Below, piece by piece: positions 51,123 to 62,555 of a DNA stretch of 64,000 nucleotides; the first letter of the stretch is position 1; each line of letters starts with the position of its first letter. This stretch comes from Pectinophora gossypiella. Lineage: Eukaryota; Arthropoda; Insecta; Lepidoptera; Gelechiidae. Both the position numbers and the translations under genes were made by a program. The notes beneath the pieces were generated by a model. That model saw only the letters and a program-made list of their open reading frames with translations, was not told where the DNA came from and made no database searches. The stretch is from assembly GCF_024362695.1 (NCBI RefSeq), contig NC_065405.1, forward strand, positions 2,364,672 through 2,428,671, given 5' to 3'.

Positions 51123-51545
51123 CGTTAAATATGATACACAAACTGAAAAGAAATAAAATATATGACTTGTTGTCCGTAAGTTTTAGGTATTACCGCGCCG
51201 TTTGATGACTCACTGTTTTCCCACTGAAAGAGGAAGCACAAAAAGTAGTAGTTATGTAGTAAACGCCAACTAGTCTGCGTCCAAAGCCGAACAATAACCT
51301 CTTGTTTAGACAATCTAGAATTATGATGATTTTTTACGTCTGGAGACGGCATACACATAATATACACAAACTAAACATATTTTATCTTTATTTAGACTAA
51401 AGTTTTTAAAATACGAACTTGATTCTGCTTTTGACAGGTACTGAAGACTAGGCAGAATAGTATTACGATCTTAGCCTTTCCCTTAAATAGGCCAAAAATG
51501 AAAAAAATACAACGTTTGATAGACAAATAAACACGAGTTATTGGG

Positions 51546-51652
51546 TAGTTTTCAGTTAATCAAATCAGTTACATTTATCAAACGTGAAAACAAGAAATTA
51601 CTATGGAATTTGTATCGAATAGAACATAGAAAAACGGGATAAAAATATAGAT
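51546..51652 (-). repeat. H repeat, partial
   Basis: TTAATCAAATCAGTTACATT, AAGAAATTACTATGGAATTT, AACATAGAAAAACGGGATAA. Confidence 0.65.
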
Positions 51653-53424
51653 AAATATCTCGGGAATAGGTGTAATATGTTTAAAAATTAGTGCTTTGTA
51701 AACCAATCATTATAATATGTAGGTATATATAAAAGCTCTGAAAAGAGACGGGCTTCTATTGAGTGTCGACGATATTGTATATTACTTTTTTATATTTTTT
51801 ATAACCTACAATTATCAGTCAAAATGTAAATGTTCCCGGCACCCCATTGTTTAGACCGGGCAATAACATTCTTAGTAACAACGATTCGTCTACCAGACAT
51901 CCACGCGTAGAATTCAAATACTTATTTACATAGTCACTGACCGTGAATCTATGTGTGAGTATGTATGTATGTACGTATTCGTGTGCATGTGTGTGTATGT
52001 AAAGTATCACGACCGTGTGAATCCGTCCGTCGAAGAATGTGCTTGGAAAAATCTAACAAATCCGTAAGGTGACCATGTTTTAGGCACGTAGGCTTTTTAA
52101 GTTTCCAAGAAAATGGTATAAGTTTAGTCACTCGACACGGTTTTTTTAAATTGTAAATAAATCTGAGGTTACTTTGATTTGTCTTATTATTATGTCTGAG
52201 TAAGTCTGTCTAGTGGTTTAAAGTAAATAGCTTTGACGTGCGTTAGTTTATGACGTCATTATTTAGAGATAATAAACGCATCCGCATTTTGTTAAAAAGT
52301 GACTCTTCTGACATATTCTTTCGTGGATATGCGTTCATTGAAATTTAAGGCAAATTAAAGAAAAATGTTGTAACATTTCACACCAAAAATCATTAAAGTA
52401 CCCCCGAAAATGTAATGAGAATAAAACATACTTAACAAGAAAACCGAAAGCAAAATTTATATTAGACAATTGAACAATTTCGACGTCACATTTATACGAA
52501 ATTTTGAAATTACTGGATGTTTAGAAGATCATTTCAAACACCAATCAAGGCTTGTATGAGTCGTTAACCGCTCCCATACACACAGACACGCAAATCTTCT
52601 TATAGCGGACGATTCACCACGCTGTATTCATAGAGAGAACGTTAGCCCCTTTTGTTCTCAGCGAATGCTAACAGTATTTTCGTATACTCAAATTAATACC
52701 ATGCAGATTGAGCGATGAAAAGTTTCGAATACAGACTTATTTTTTTAAATGTTGAACCATAGATATACTAGACATGAATAATTATTTTTTAAAAGGACGT
52801 CGATTGTTATTTCTTTAGTTAGAAATTTGTAATTCGATAATTAAATGTTCTTTCGAATATTGAAACATTTGTCGTGAGTGAAAGAAAATACCAGCCAGTT
52901 TAATTATAATTACATTTTAAATTATGAACGAGGCTGAATTCCATTTAAAAGTAAAAACCAGTGATTCGAATGATTATTTAAACTGGCAATGGAACGATTT
53001 CGTTTCTGAATAAAAAAGTAAACGTGTGTCTATCAAATTAGATTCTTCCATTCACTTATTTCGGTGATTGTACGTCTCGATTTCCATAGTCATCGAGCGT
53101 GAATTTCTCGTGTGAACGCTCACAGACCGAGACCTCTGCATTTTGTTTTATTATCCCTCAAAATTGAATCACATACGCTCTGGTTTTCAAGCAAAAAGTT
53201 TTTTTTTATGAAAACTTACGATGGATTAATTTGTTGGAATTTGTTCGTAATTGCTTCATGCATTAACTATCTTTTTCAGTTGTAAGCGGATTTATTGCTT
53301 ACGATCTTTCTGAGAATAAATAACAACGTTTTTTTGAGTTTGTCAGTAAGTACTTTATTAATTTGTAAGTAAATACAATCACTGGCAAGTGACGTGGAAT
53401 CACAGACTATTATATTATTCTGTG
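51653..53424. other. Longest unrecognised stretch
   Basis: About 1.8 kb, AT-rich, matching no family in the window and with no convincing ORF. TATG/TGTG simple repeats at about 51957-52000. Confidence 0.45.
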
Positions 53425-53503
53425 TATATTTCGTGTGATGCTCTGTCGCGGAGCCACCACCTCCAATTCAGTTGAAAACGATATAGATTACTGTACGTAC
53501 CAT

Positions 53504-53913
53504 GTACATAGTGTACGTGAAAAGATTTTATGTGTACGTGCTATAATTAGAAAGAAAACAACAAATTAAAGTGGCTTCGCTGGAGAGCATACTCCCCAGC
53601 GGAGCCACTCAGTTTGCATACTTCGAGATGTTTTCTTCCTGTAAATTGTAGTATAGTTTGATGTACGTACTACGTACATAGTGTACGTGAAAAGATTTTA
53701 TGTGTACGTGCTATAATTAGAAAGAAAACAACAAATTAAAGTGGCTTCGCTGGAGAGCATACTCCCCAGCGGAGCCACTCAGTTTGCATACTTCGAGATG
53801 TTTTCTTCCTGTAAATTGTAGTATAGTTTGATGTACGTATTACGTACATAGTGTACGTGAAAAGATTTTATGTGTACGTGCTATAATTAGAAAGAAAACA
53901 ACAAATTAAAGTG
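53504..53913. repeat. 170-bp tandem array, left arm of FB1
   Basis: Units start GTACATAGTGTACGTGAAAA at 53504, 53674 and 53844; the third stops after 70 bp. GCGGAGCCAC occurs at 53599 and 53769, and also near the terminus at 53449. Each unit has a GTGGCTTCGCTGG... CCAGCGGAGCCAC stem. Confidence 0.95.
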
Positions 53914-54205
53914 TATATGACGGCATGAACAAAACGTGAAGCGCTGAAGATTTTAAGAAACAATCTCCTTCCGAGAACTTTTTATCTATGCACAAACTAC
54001 TAAGAGAACCTATTTCAGACGAACGTCTCTCATACAAAACAAAGAGCCTCAGAATTTAGAGTATGACACTTGATTTTGACATATAAAATTATATTGCCAC
54101 ACGCCAAAATAATTGTGGGGTTGCCATAGTAATGATATGGCACGGCGTGGCAGTAGTGATAGCTTTAAATTATTTAGATTACTTTAAATTTTGATGACAA
54201 GGTTT

Positions 54206-54983
54206 ATAAAAAAAGACTGCAGTTTACTTGTATAACATTTTATTTTTTAATTTTGTTTTATATTTTATGGATTTTTTTTCTGAAATAGAGCTTTATTATT
54301 ATTATTTTAAATATGCCTTTTTGCATTAATGGCAAACTTTCCTCTAAACTCTCTAATCTAGAGACATCTGTACCCTTTAATATTTTGTTTATAATAACAC
54401 TGCTAATCTTGAGAGACCCGGAAAGTTTTTAATAAAAATGTCTTTGTGCAATCCGCATGGCAAACACAATTGTTCCCAGTAGTCCTAAGCCTTCGCAAAT
54501 TGTCATCACACAAACACTGTAACTTCTGCACTTCTAGAGTTCTTCCTAGCTCACTTTTAGGAAACTGGTGAAATATAGCGTCTTTTCGTCTTTTCGCTTA
54601 CTTATCTTACACTCATACTGTATGGATATCACAGTTTTCTAGTTGAGAGGCTAACTACGGAATTTATTCAACGCAAATTTCACTCGATCACTTACATTTA
54701 TAAAACTACAATGAAACAATGATTGATTTTGGATTTTGTTTGGTTAGGACGCCGGGCGGGCAGCGCTTGCCCTTGTGTCTATGTTTGTATCCTAACCTAA
54801 GATTGTCCCAAGATGGCGGAAGATCGCAGAGGGGTGAAATGAAGTAGGAGAGGGGTGAAGTAGCTGTCATTTTCTAAACTCGGTACATTTGCGCTATGGT
54901 ACAATTTTTTTGTATGAACATTTCCGGCCGTGTATCTATGACAGATTTGACATAAATTGTCAGTGCCGTACCGATCCGTCACC
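54206..54983. other. Unique centre of FB1
   Basis: AT-rich left part. At 54750-54850 the minus strand reads like a gene 5' end (CGCCATCTTGGGACAATCTT then AGGTTAGG). It could be captured host DNA; unproven. Confidence 0.35.
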
Positions 54984-55275
54984 AAACCTTGTCATCAAAA
55001 TTTAAAGTAATCTAAATAATTTAAAGCTATCACTACTGCCACGCCGTGCCATATCATTACTATGGCAACCCCACAATTATTTTGGCGTGTGGCAATATAA
55101 TTTTATATGTCAAAATCAAGTGTCATACTCTAAATTCTGAGGCTCTTTGTTTTGTATGAGAGACGTTCGTCTGAAATAGGTTCTCTTAGTAGTTTGTGCA
55201 TAGATAAAAAGTTCTCGCAAGGAGATTGTTTCTTAAAATCTTCAGCGCTTCACGTTTTGTTCATGCCGTCATATA

Positions 55276-55686
55276 CACTTTAATTTGTTGTTTTCTTTCT
55301 AATTATAGCACGTACACATAAAATCTTTTCACGTACACTATGTACGTAGTACGTACATCAAACTATACTACAATTTACAGGAAGAAAACATCTCGAAGTA
55401 TGCAAACTGAGTGGCTCCGCTGGGGAGTATGCTCTCCAGCGAAGTCACTTTAATTTGTTGTTTTCTTTCTAATTATAGCACGTACACATAAAATCTTTTC
55501 ACGTACACTATGTACGTAGTACGTACATCAAACTATACTACAATTTACAGGAAGAAAACATCTCGAAGTATGCAAACTGAGTGGCTCCGCTGGGGAGTAT
55601 GCTCTCCAGCGAAGCCACTTTAATTTGTTATTTTCTTTCTAATTATAGCACGTACACATAAAATCTTTTAACGTACACTATGTACA
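55276..55686. repeat. 170-bp tandem array, right arm of FB1
   Basis: Mirror of the left array; CACTTTAATTTGTT recurs at 55276, 55446 and 55616, exactly 170 bp apart. Confidence 0.95.
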
Positions 55687-55769
55687 TGGTACGTACAGTA
55701 ATCTATATCGTTTTCACATGAATTGGAGGTGGTGGCCCCGCGACAGAGCATCACACTATATTTCGTATC

Positions 55770-55905
55770 TGGATTTGCACCAATGATGCAGTTTTCACTA
55801 ATACAGTTGGTTCGACCATTATAGACGGCGATACGGCTCACCCTCACCACGTTGGTCTTATAGAAAGCTTGGTGAGGTGTGGGTACTTAGTTGGGATATT
55901 GTTAT
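55770..55905 (+). repeat. V repeat
   Basis: TTTGCACCAATGATGCAGTT, TTATAGACGGCGATACGGCT, GGTGAGGTGTGGGTACTTAG; begins a few bases outside FB1. Confidence 0.65.
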
Positions 55906-57054
55906 AAGCTTATGTTATATTTCGTAAACGGAACGTATAGGAAGAACATATTCCAAAATTTAAATTATTTACATTCCTCTCAGACAAATTCGAAATCAAA
56001 CTTTTGAAATAAGAATCCTTCTAGCTGATGCAATTTTGTCACCCTATCGAGGCAATGAAGTGCATTAGAAGTATAACCACGAACAACTACAAGGATGTAG
56101 TCATATCAGGCCGACTATCGGACTTATGCAGTATTGTTTGACGCAGCACATTTATAAAGGTTACATCGTTAGGTTTTATCCTTATGAGTATATCCTGTGT
56201 TTGGATTTAGAGTTGGTAATGCCATTTTAATTTAAGGATTATTGAAGATTATATATAATATTGTTGAGATTTTTGCGTTGTTTCTTGTCCCTTTCTGATT
56301 TACATAATTACTTTAATTCGTTCGTTAGAATTCGTCCCCGTGGATTTCAGTAATCGTGGGTGGCAAGTTTTTTCCACCCTTTTTATCAGCCCTTTAAAGA
56401 GCGATTTCCGAGATAAAACTATTCTATCTTCTTCCCTAGGTCTTAAAATTTCTCTAGACGAAATTTCATCCAAATCGGTTCAGTAGTTTAAGTGTGAAAA
56501 GGTAACAGACAGCTACTTTCGTATTTTTAATATCTATGGTGTGCATTTATGGATTACTAACAAGTTGTATAATTTTATGTCAGTCGTTAGAAGGTTAATA
56601 TTTATACTTTCATATAGTTTTTGTACGTTATTTTTTATTATTAATATTATAGTGCAGTACTTTACGTAGTACTTTCCAACGAATTTTGTGACGAATGCTT
56701 TTCTTGGAATTCTTAGTGTCCACTACCTGCACATAAAAATGGTTAAGCACTTGTTCCCTTTTGTGGCAGGCTTTATTTAAAAAAATAATAAATTTAAAGT
56801 GGCTTCATAAAGGTCTGAGTAGGAAACAAAAGGTTGTACGAACAAGTTTTAAAGAGGTTCTTTATTCGAATGGACAGTTTACGAGTATTATGGGGTGTGA
56901 ATACAATTTTGTCTTACGATTTAGTTAAGGGACAGTATTTGAGGGTTTTATTTGCTAGTTTTTAATGCTGCTTCGAATTTCAAAAAGTGTATTTTGAAAT
57001 AGGAACGTATAGATTTTTTTAAATAAAGCTATTTATAATTTATTTTAGTCACAT
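55906..57054. other. Mostly unrecognised
   Basis: AT-rich. 56450-56530 (AAATTTCATCCAAATCGGTT, CAGTAGTTTAAGTGTGAAAA) has the wording of RTE-like LINE 3' repeats. Confidence 0.35.
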
Positions 57055-57357
57055 AATGGCCCCGATTCCTGCAGACATCTCTTAATTTTACTTTAAGTTA
57101 TACCTGTCATTTTCTTATCCGCCGAAAAGGAAAGGGACGGATGATTGACAGCTCTTAATTTTAGGAAGAATGAGTAAATAAATGAATAACCCGGGCGAAT
57201 TTTTAGACGGTTGTTTTAGATTTGTGCTTAAAATTGACGTGTGTTCCATAAATTTTATGCTTGTCGATTACCCGTCCCTTTCCTTTTCGGCGGATAAGAA
57301 AATGACAGATATAACCTAAAATAAAATTAGATGGTATTTACAGGAATTAGCACCAAT
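57055..57357. mobile_element. T5 MITE, complete, 3-bp TSD
   Basis: Element 57058-57354 (297 bp). AAT on both sides (57055-57057, 57355-57357). Ends as in 19015; TIRs of about 95 bp. Confidence 0.85.
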
Positions 57358-58048
57358 GTTCTCTCTTGTCTACGATAGGTACACTGCGTGAACACTTAAA
57401 CCACATGATATTTTCCGCCATGCAGGTTTGGCTAGAAAAGATCTCTTGTAGAGATAAGTCCACCTTTTCTTACATTATTTCATTGTTTTGTTATTCTTTG
57501 TCCTGTGTACATAAAGAATTAAATTAATAAGTGCAATGAAATGTTTAAATAAACATTTATTGGATTTATCCTCAAAGATTCAACCCAGGCATCGGATAGT
57601 AACTAGAACTAGCCATTTGGACATGAGGATAAAAAAAGATTTACCTACGAAATAAAAAAAAATCAGTGCCACTAATGTAGATTAAGAAAAAACCCGACCG
57701 TAGGTTCTTTAAAACACCTACTTAAAACAGTTGCTAGGAAGAATAAAAGGACTTCGATATGCAAATGCGGTCGTTAATAAATTTTGAGTGTGTAATCTTT
57801 ATAACCTTGAGTTGCCGATAGTATAAACCTACATGATTTCTGTTTTGTCTCGTAACTGTGATTCACGTGGCTACGTCGTGATTGTCATAGTGTGGTTTAG
57901 GTATATATAATTATATTACTATTAATATCGTTATCAACTCCTAGAACTGAAACTGAGTAATTTATTTTATAAACGAGGAAGTAATGCCCCTACCCAGGAG
58001 TACGGGTGAAGACCTCAGCGGTTGCAGAGGCGGAGATGGGACGCTTCA
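57358..58048. other. No recognised feature
   Basis: AT-rich, no ORF. Confidence 0.4.
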
Positions 58049-58192
58049 GTAGTACGGCTTTGAAATAGACTACTCTGAGCGTCATCCCAGAGTACTGCGG
58101 GGCGGAATCCACTGCAATATGTTTCTCTAAAAAAGTATCAAGGAGAATGCTACACCGACAAGAGCGTGGCTCTAACAAGTGATGATTATGAT
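58049..58192 (+). mobile_element. G repeat
   Basis: TAGTACGGCTTTGAAATAGA, GAGAATGCTACACCGACAAG, ending GTGATGATTATGATG. Confidence 0.7.
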
Positions 58193-58426
58193 GTATAAAG
58201 AGAAAATTGTATCGAATAATAATAAAAAGTTATAAAGTGGTATAGTTATGTACCAAAAAAGTAAAAAAAAAATGTAAAAAAATGCGAAATTTGAAATAAG
58301 AAATTGAGTCTGTAATATTTGTATCTGTGGCGTCCTGGCATCTTCTATTTGATCTTTCAAATTATCTAAATTTTAACTGAATATTGTGCGTGTCAAGAAC
58401 GTAGTAAGTAGGTGAAATTCAATGGC

Positions 58427-58480
58427 CTTTGCCGACTCCAACGGGAAATAGGCGTGATCATATACATGTATAAGTACCTC
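58427..58480 (+). repeat. X tail
   Basis: TTTGCCGACTCCAACGGGAA then ATAGGCGTGATCATATACAT. Confidence 0.45.
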
Positions 58481-58515
58481 TTATGTATATATGGCAAAAT
58501 CATATACTTACTAAC

Positions 58516-58834
58516 GGCCTCTGTGGTCCTGCGGTTGAGCGTTGAACTCACGATCCGGAGGCCCCGGGTTCGAATCCCGGTGGGGGCATATCACAAAAAA
58601 ATCACTTTGTGATCCCTAGTTTGGTTAGGACATTACAGGCTGATCACCTGATTTTCCGAAAGTAAGATGATCCGTGCTTCGGAAGGCACGTTAAGCCGTT
58701 ACTATATATGGTCCCGGTTACTATATACTGATGTAAGTGAGTAATCGTTATATGAGCCATGTCAGGGGCCTTTGGCGGCTCAATTATAACCCTGACACCA
58801 GGGTTGATGAGGTTGGTATTCTACCTCACAACCC
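58516..58834 (+). mobile_element. SINE-A with small internal duplication
   Basis: GGCCTCTGTGGTCCTGCGGT, GGGTTCGAATCCCGG, full core and tail to CTACCTCACAACCC. GTTACTATATATGGTCCCGG shows GTTACTATAT duplicated. The last 15 bp of the usual end are missing. Confidence 0.9.
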
Positions 58835-59258
58835 TTTTTATGGACAAAATGAGGAAAATCTTCTTTCAAAACATTTCTACTTTTCCTTAGACACTTGTCT
58901 TCGTATCTGCATTTGTTTACCAAGTCATGGTCAATTTCTCCGCTCAACATGTTCAATGACACGTGACGCCCGAGTAGAGGCAAATTGCCCAACATTAGAG
59001 TGGGCGAATTGCTATAAATGTGGGAACTAAACATACTAAATAAGGCTTAACTATAAACCCATGCCGTATTAGGCATCGAAATTTGGAAGTAGATTAGCGA
59101 GTATTGAAACCAAGTAGCTTAGCTGGTTTTCCTAATTTAGGTATGAAGTATCTGTTTCTAATCCCGCTCTGTTTAGATTCTTAGTGCCGGTAGTTCGGTA
59201 TATACCTAAAGCATTATCACAAAATCACAATCAAGAATAAGAATAAAATAAAATAAGA

Positions 59259-59437
59259 ATAAGTGAGTAATCGTTACGTGAGCCATGTCAGGGGCGCCGG
59301 GCGTTTGGCGGCTCAATCATAACCCTGACACCAGGATTGATGAGGCTGGTATTCCTCCTCACAACCCACACGATAAGAAGAAGAATGAAAATAGATTCAC
59401 GTCGATGAGATGGTTTATGTAATTGTACAACCATACA
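59259..59437 (+). repeat. Segmental duplication, copy 1 (SINE-A 3' half plus flank)
   Basis: TAAGTGAGTAATCGTTACGT to GTACAACCATACATGAAACA, matching about 60334-60512 across the SINE end and 60 bp beyond it. GCGCCGGGCG is an extra insertion here. Confidence 0.85.
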
Positions 59438-59494
59438 TGAAACATACCGGGACCAACCAAATCAAATAACTATTATTAATAATAGTTATCTCAC

Positions 59495-59572
59495 GACGAC
59501 ACCATGGTGGCACAACCATTTGGTCGGACAAATGCACTGAGGGTTCTCACCCGGTACAAAATTTAAGACATG
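59495..59572 (-). mobile_element. D-like fragment, diverged
   Basis: CCATTTGGTCGGACAAATGC, GAGGGTTCTCACCCGGTACA. Confidence 0.55.
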
Positions 59573-59752
59573 GACGAGTGTAAGGTCAATTTGAATTGAG
59601 TAATATTTACGAGTCATTGCAACACTGGCCGAAATTAAAAATACAAAAAAAGTAAAATGTTTGAAGGCGGGAGATTGTTTTTTGTTTTGGTTGACGGCGA
59701 TTTTGGTTTGGGAGTTTAGAGGGAGGTGGAAGAAAACTTGATTAGGCCTGAG

Positions 59753-59843
59753 TTACCCGTCCCTTTCCTTTTCGGCGGATAAGAAAATAACAGGTATAAC
59801 TTAAAATAAAAGTAGATGATGTCTACAGGAATCAGCACCATTA
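59753..59843. mobile_element. T5 MITE, right arm
   Basis: GTTACCCGTCCCTTTCCTTT to CAGGAATCAGCACC, followed by ATT, as at 19321. Confidence 0.7.
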
Positions 59844-60115
59844 TCTTTAGTTATATTTTTTTATAAGGCTGTTTAAGTTTAAAGTTTTAAACGTATTCTA
59901 AGGCGCCATTTGGCAAAAGAACTTGAGATAATTTCATCATACTTAATTGAATGATTCATCCTCGTTTCACGGGGACAAAGGATAATTAAATTGCACCTAA
60001 TTCAAGTACCTAATACTAAAGCTAAAAGATTCGCTATTGAGAGATGTTAATTAAGTTAAATGCAAGAAAATATATTAAAAAATGATAAAATAGCTGTAGA
60101 AGATAACCAGTTTTT

Positions 60116-60465
60116 AATGAAAATAGATATCGGTCTCTGTGGTCCAGTGGTTGAGCGTTGGACTCACGATCCGGAGGCTCCGGGTTCGAATCCTGGGGAC
60201 ATATCATAAAAATCACTTTGTGATCCCTAGTTTGGTTAGGACATTACAGGCTGATCACCTGATTGTCCGAAAGTAAGATGATCCGTGCTTCGGAAGGCAC
60301 GTTAACACGTTGGTCCCGGTTACTATTTACTGATGTAAGTGAGTAGTCGTTACGTGAGCCATGTCAGGGGCCTTTGGCGGCTTAATCTTAACCCTGACAC
60401 CAGGGTTGATGAGGCGGGTATTCCACCTCACAACCCACATGATAAGAAGAAGAATGAAAATAGAT
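60116..60465 (+). mobile_element. SINE-A, full length, 13-bp TSD
   Basis: Element 60129-60452. Perfect AATGAAAATAGAT at 60116-60128 and 60453-60465. Head CGGTCTCTGTGGTCCAGTGG and GGGTTCGAATCCTGG. Best-certified SINE-A insertion. Confidence 0.93.
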
Positions 60466-60512
60466 TCACGTTGATGATTTGGTTTATGTAATTGTACAAC
60501 CATAGATGAAAC
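60334..60512 (+). repeat. Segmental duplication, copy 2
   Basis: Covers the 3' half of the SINE-A, its right TSD and the flank GATTTGGTTTATGTAATTGT. Source or sister of 59259-59437. Confidence 0.85.
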
Positions 60513-60582
60513 ATATCGCCTGTATCCCCGAAGGGGTAGGCAAACCTGCCTAGTATACACATCCACTCCTCTCCAGCTGTTT
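60513..60582 (-). mobile_element. SINE-P 3' end
   Basis: CGCCTGTATCCCCGAAGGGG, TAGGCAAACCTGCCTAGTAT, CACTCCTCTCCAGCTG. Confidence 0.65.
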
Positions 60583-60584
60583 TG

Positions 60585-60775
60585 GAAATCAGAATCATTT
60601 ATTCAACGTAATTATCATGAATAAACTTGTTGAAGATCAATGTAACATTTTAGAATTTTTCAATCAATCAATTTACGTCATTTCGCAAAGTGTTATGGCT
60701 GAGGAGAAGAAATGACAAGAAACTGCAACAGCAACACATCGTTTAAATCAATGAGGGTATACATTATAAGTTATT
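60585..60775 (-). repeat. LINE 3' tail (pairs with 34442)
   Basis: GAAATCAGAATCATTTATTC, GATCAATGTAACATTTTAGA, AAGTGTTATGGCTGAGGAGA, AATGAGGGTATACATTATAA, in reverse. Confidence 0.7.
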
Positions 60776-61209
60776 TCATAACTAGAGGAACACATTTAAT
60801 ACCAGACATTTTTATTATTTAGGTAATTATTAATCTTATAATAAACTTTATTACGTAAGCTTCACATGAGCTTTAAATTTATTTTCTGACAAATTAAAAA
60901 TATTATCTATTATTTTATTGTAAAAAAGATGAATTGGTCACATGTAGGAATAGATGAGACATATACCTCTATAATAAGTACCCACAGTTACCGCAAGTTA
61001 GGTTAGCATCGTTTTGATGGTATCGAAATGTTTATAACCTAAAATATTTCGTAAAATGTTGCCAGTAAATGTGCGCTGTATTCGAATTTCGAATGAAGCT
61101 AAATCTATCGACATTAATTACACCTAGCCTAGATATTTGACGGCTATAAACGCTACTAACTGGGTTCTAGTATTTCAAATTGACACTACCTTAATTAGTC
61201 TGTGGTAAC
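60776..61209. other. No recognised feature
   Basis: AT-rich, no ORF. Confidence 0.4.
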
Positions 61210-61580
61210 TTAACTTACTATGCAAAGGAGTCGATGGAAATCTCGAGAACACCGAAATGCTCCCCTTGTCCGTCTCGACCAATTAATTCCCCCGGAGTGG
61301 ATCGCAGGTATCTTTTCTTTTTAACGCAGGTAAGCGATGCGTACACTCAAACAAAGTCCACCTGCCTTCCAATACTTCAACTTAAGGTCCCCCACATTTA
61401 TTCGGTTTTCCCCTCCGTCGCCCTCAAGACTACTGCCTGCGGGGGGCGAGGAAGCTCCGTCTAACTCAGTCCTCAGTCTTGTTCAACCACCTGTGAGGTT
61501 TACACGGTTCTTTTTAGTGTACCGACTATTGATAAAAGTGCTTTGTTGTGTCGACAGCCTGTCCACCGTCTCAAGGTAAA
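61210..61580 (+). promoter_or_regulatory. Candidate non-coding exon cluster
   Basis: GC-richer block with ACGCAG/GTAAGCG at 61324-61336, a near-perfect splice donor, and TCTCAAG/GTAAATAC near 61575. GTGTCGACAG/CC near 61556 could be an acceptor. Two overlapping frames (76 and 80 aa) have no known motif. Confidence 0.3.
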
Positions 61581-62192
61581 TACAACGTTTTCTAAATTCG
61601 TTTCCGTGTCATTTACCGATTCTCTTGACCGAATTTTTCTCATACAATTTCACAATGCCATTTTCCCGTCGGATGTGTCACCGTAAACGTATTCATTATT
61701 CAAACGTGCGGATTCACTAACGTGACGCATCTGTCTTGACATCTGGCTGGAGAGTTTGTTTAAATACCTTTCAAAAATGCACAAAAAAAATGTTAAGAAC
61801 TACTGGTTTATCATAATTCTGTAATTATAATTAGTCGTAATTACGATGTCCGATGCCTCCGCCGTCGAGTGCGGAGAACCGCGAAACAATTGTGTTAATG
61901 TAGTGAATGAATCAATTATAAAGTACGTAGTCTACTCAATGAACGCACTAACAATTGCATTGGCGGTGCAAATGCTCATAATTTACCGACACATTTACAA
62001 ATTCAATTAACGTACGTTTACTATGAATCACTCAAAAGGGGAATACAAATTCGTTATTTTGAATAAAACGTGATCGGATTACGTATACAGGTATTTACAG
62101 GTGAAGCTTTGTCAGTTGATTTGAGGGTGTATGATACAACAGTCGGCTGTGAACTTGTTACGTGTCTATTAAAGGTTTTCTAAGAAAGAAAA
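61581..62192. other. No recognised feature
   Basis: Unique-looking; a GC patch at 61850-61890 (GATGCCTCCGCCGTCGAGTG). Confidence 0.4.
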
Positions 62193-62343
62193 CTGGGGGG
62201 TTAAAATGGCCACATCTAAGAAAGCAATATTGCTATTTGACATTTGTTTGCATTGCGCACTTACTTTTATATGCGCAAATGTTAAATTGCAATATTGCTT
62301 TCTTAGATGAATTGCTTCGATGTGGCCCTTTTAACCCCCCAGT
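62193..62343. mobile_element. T4 MITE
   Basis: ACTGGGGGGTTAAAATGGCC at left is mirrored by GGCCCTTTTAACCCCCCAGT at right. GCAATATTGC-rich inner arms; orientation as at 19765. Confidence 0.82.
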
Positions 62344-62429
62344 TCTAAAGATAGACTGTCACAGCCCTGTTCGGAGAAAGCATGAATTTTTTCCTAGAAT
62401 CACGGGTTCGCATATCCGATCGGGCTCTT

Positions 62430-62555
62430 AAGATACATAATTTGACTTTATGAGCTTCAATTCATGTTCGGATCATCGATCGAGGTCTCACGTGGTTTTC
62501 AGGATTTTTGCCCGGTTAATGTCAATAGGTCGCTCCCTATTACATGGAACTTACA
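62430..62555 (+). mobile_element. SINE-P, body only
   Basis: TTTGACTTTATGAGCTTCAA, CTCACGTGGTTTTCAGGATT, GCCCGGTTAATGTCAATAGG, CCCTATTACATGGAAC. Confidence 0.65.

Larger units (their letters stand above)
53425..55764. mobile_element. FB1: foldback element, 2324 bp, with 8-bp TSD
   Basis: Element 53433-55756, flanked by TATATTTC (53425-53432, 55757-55764; 9 bp if the next G is counted). Arms 53433-54205 and 54984-55756 are each 773 bp and almost perfect inverted copies, starting GTGTGATGCTCTGTCGC. Each arm holds 2.4 units of a 170-bp tandem repeat. The 778-bp centre has no ORF above about 60 aa. Long TIRs with internal tandem repeats define Foldback-like elements; an 8- to 9-bp TSD also fits hAT or Mutator transposases. 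Non-autonomous. Confidence 0.93.
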
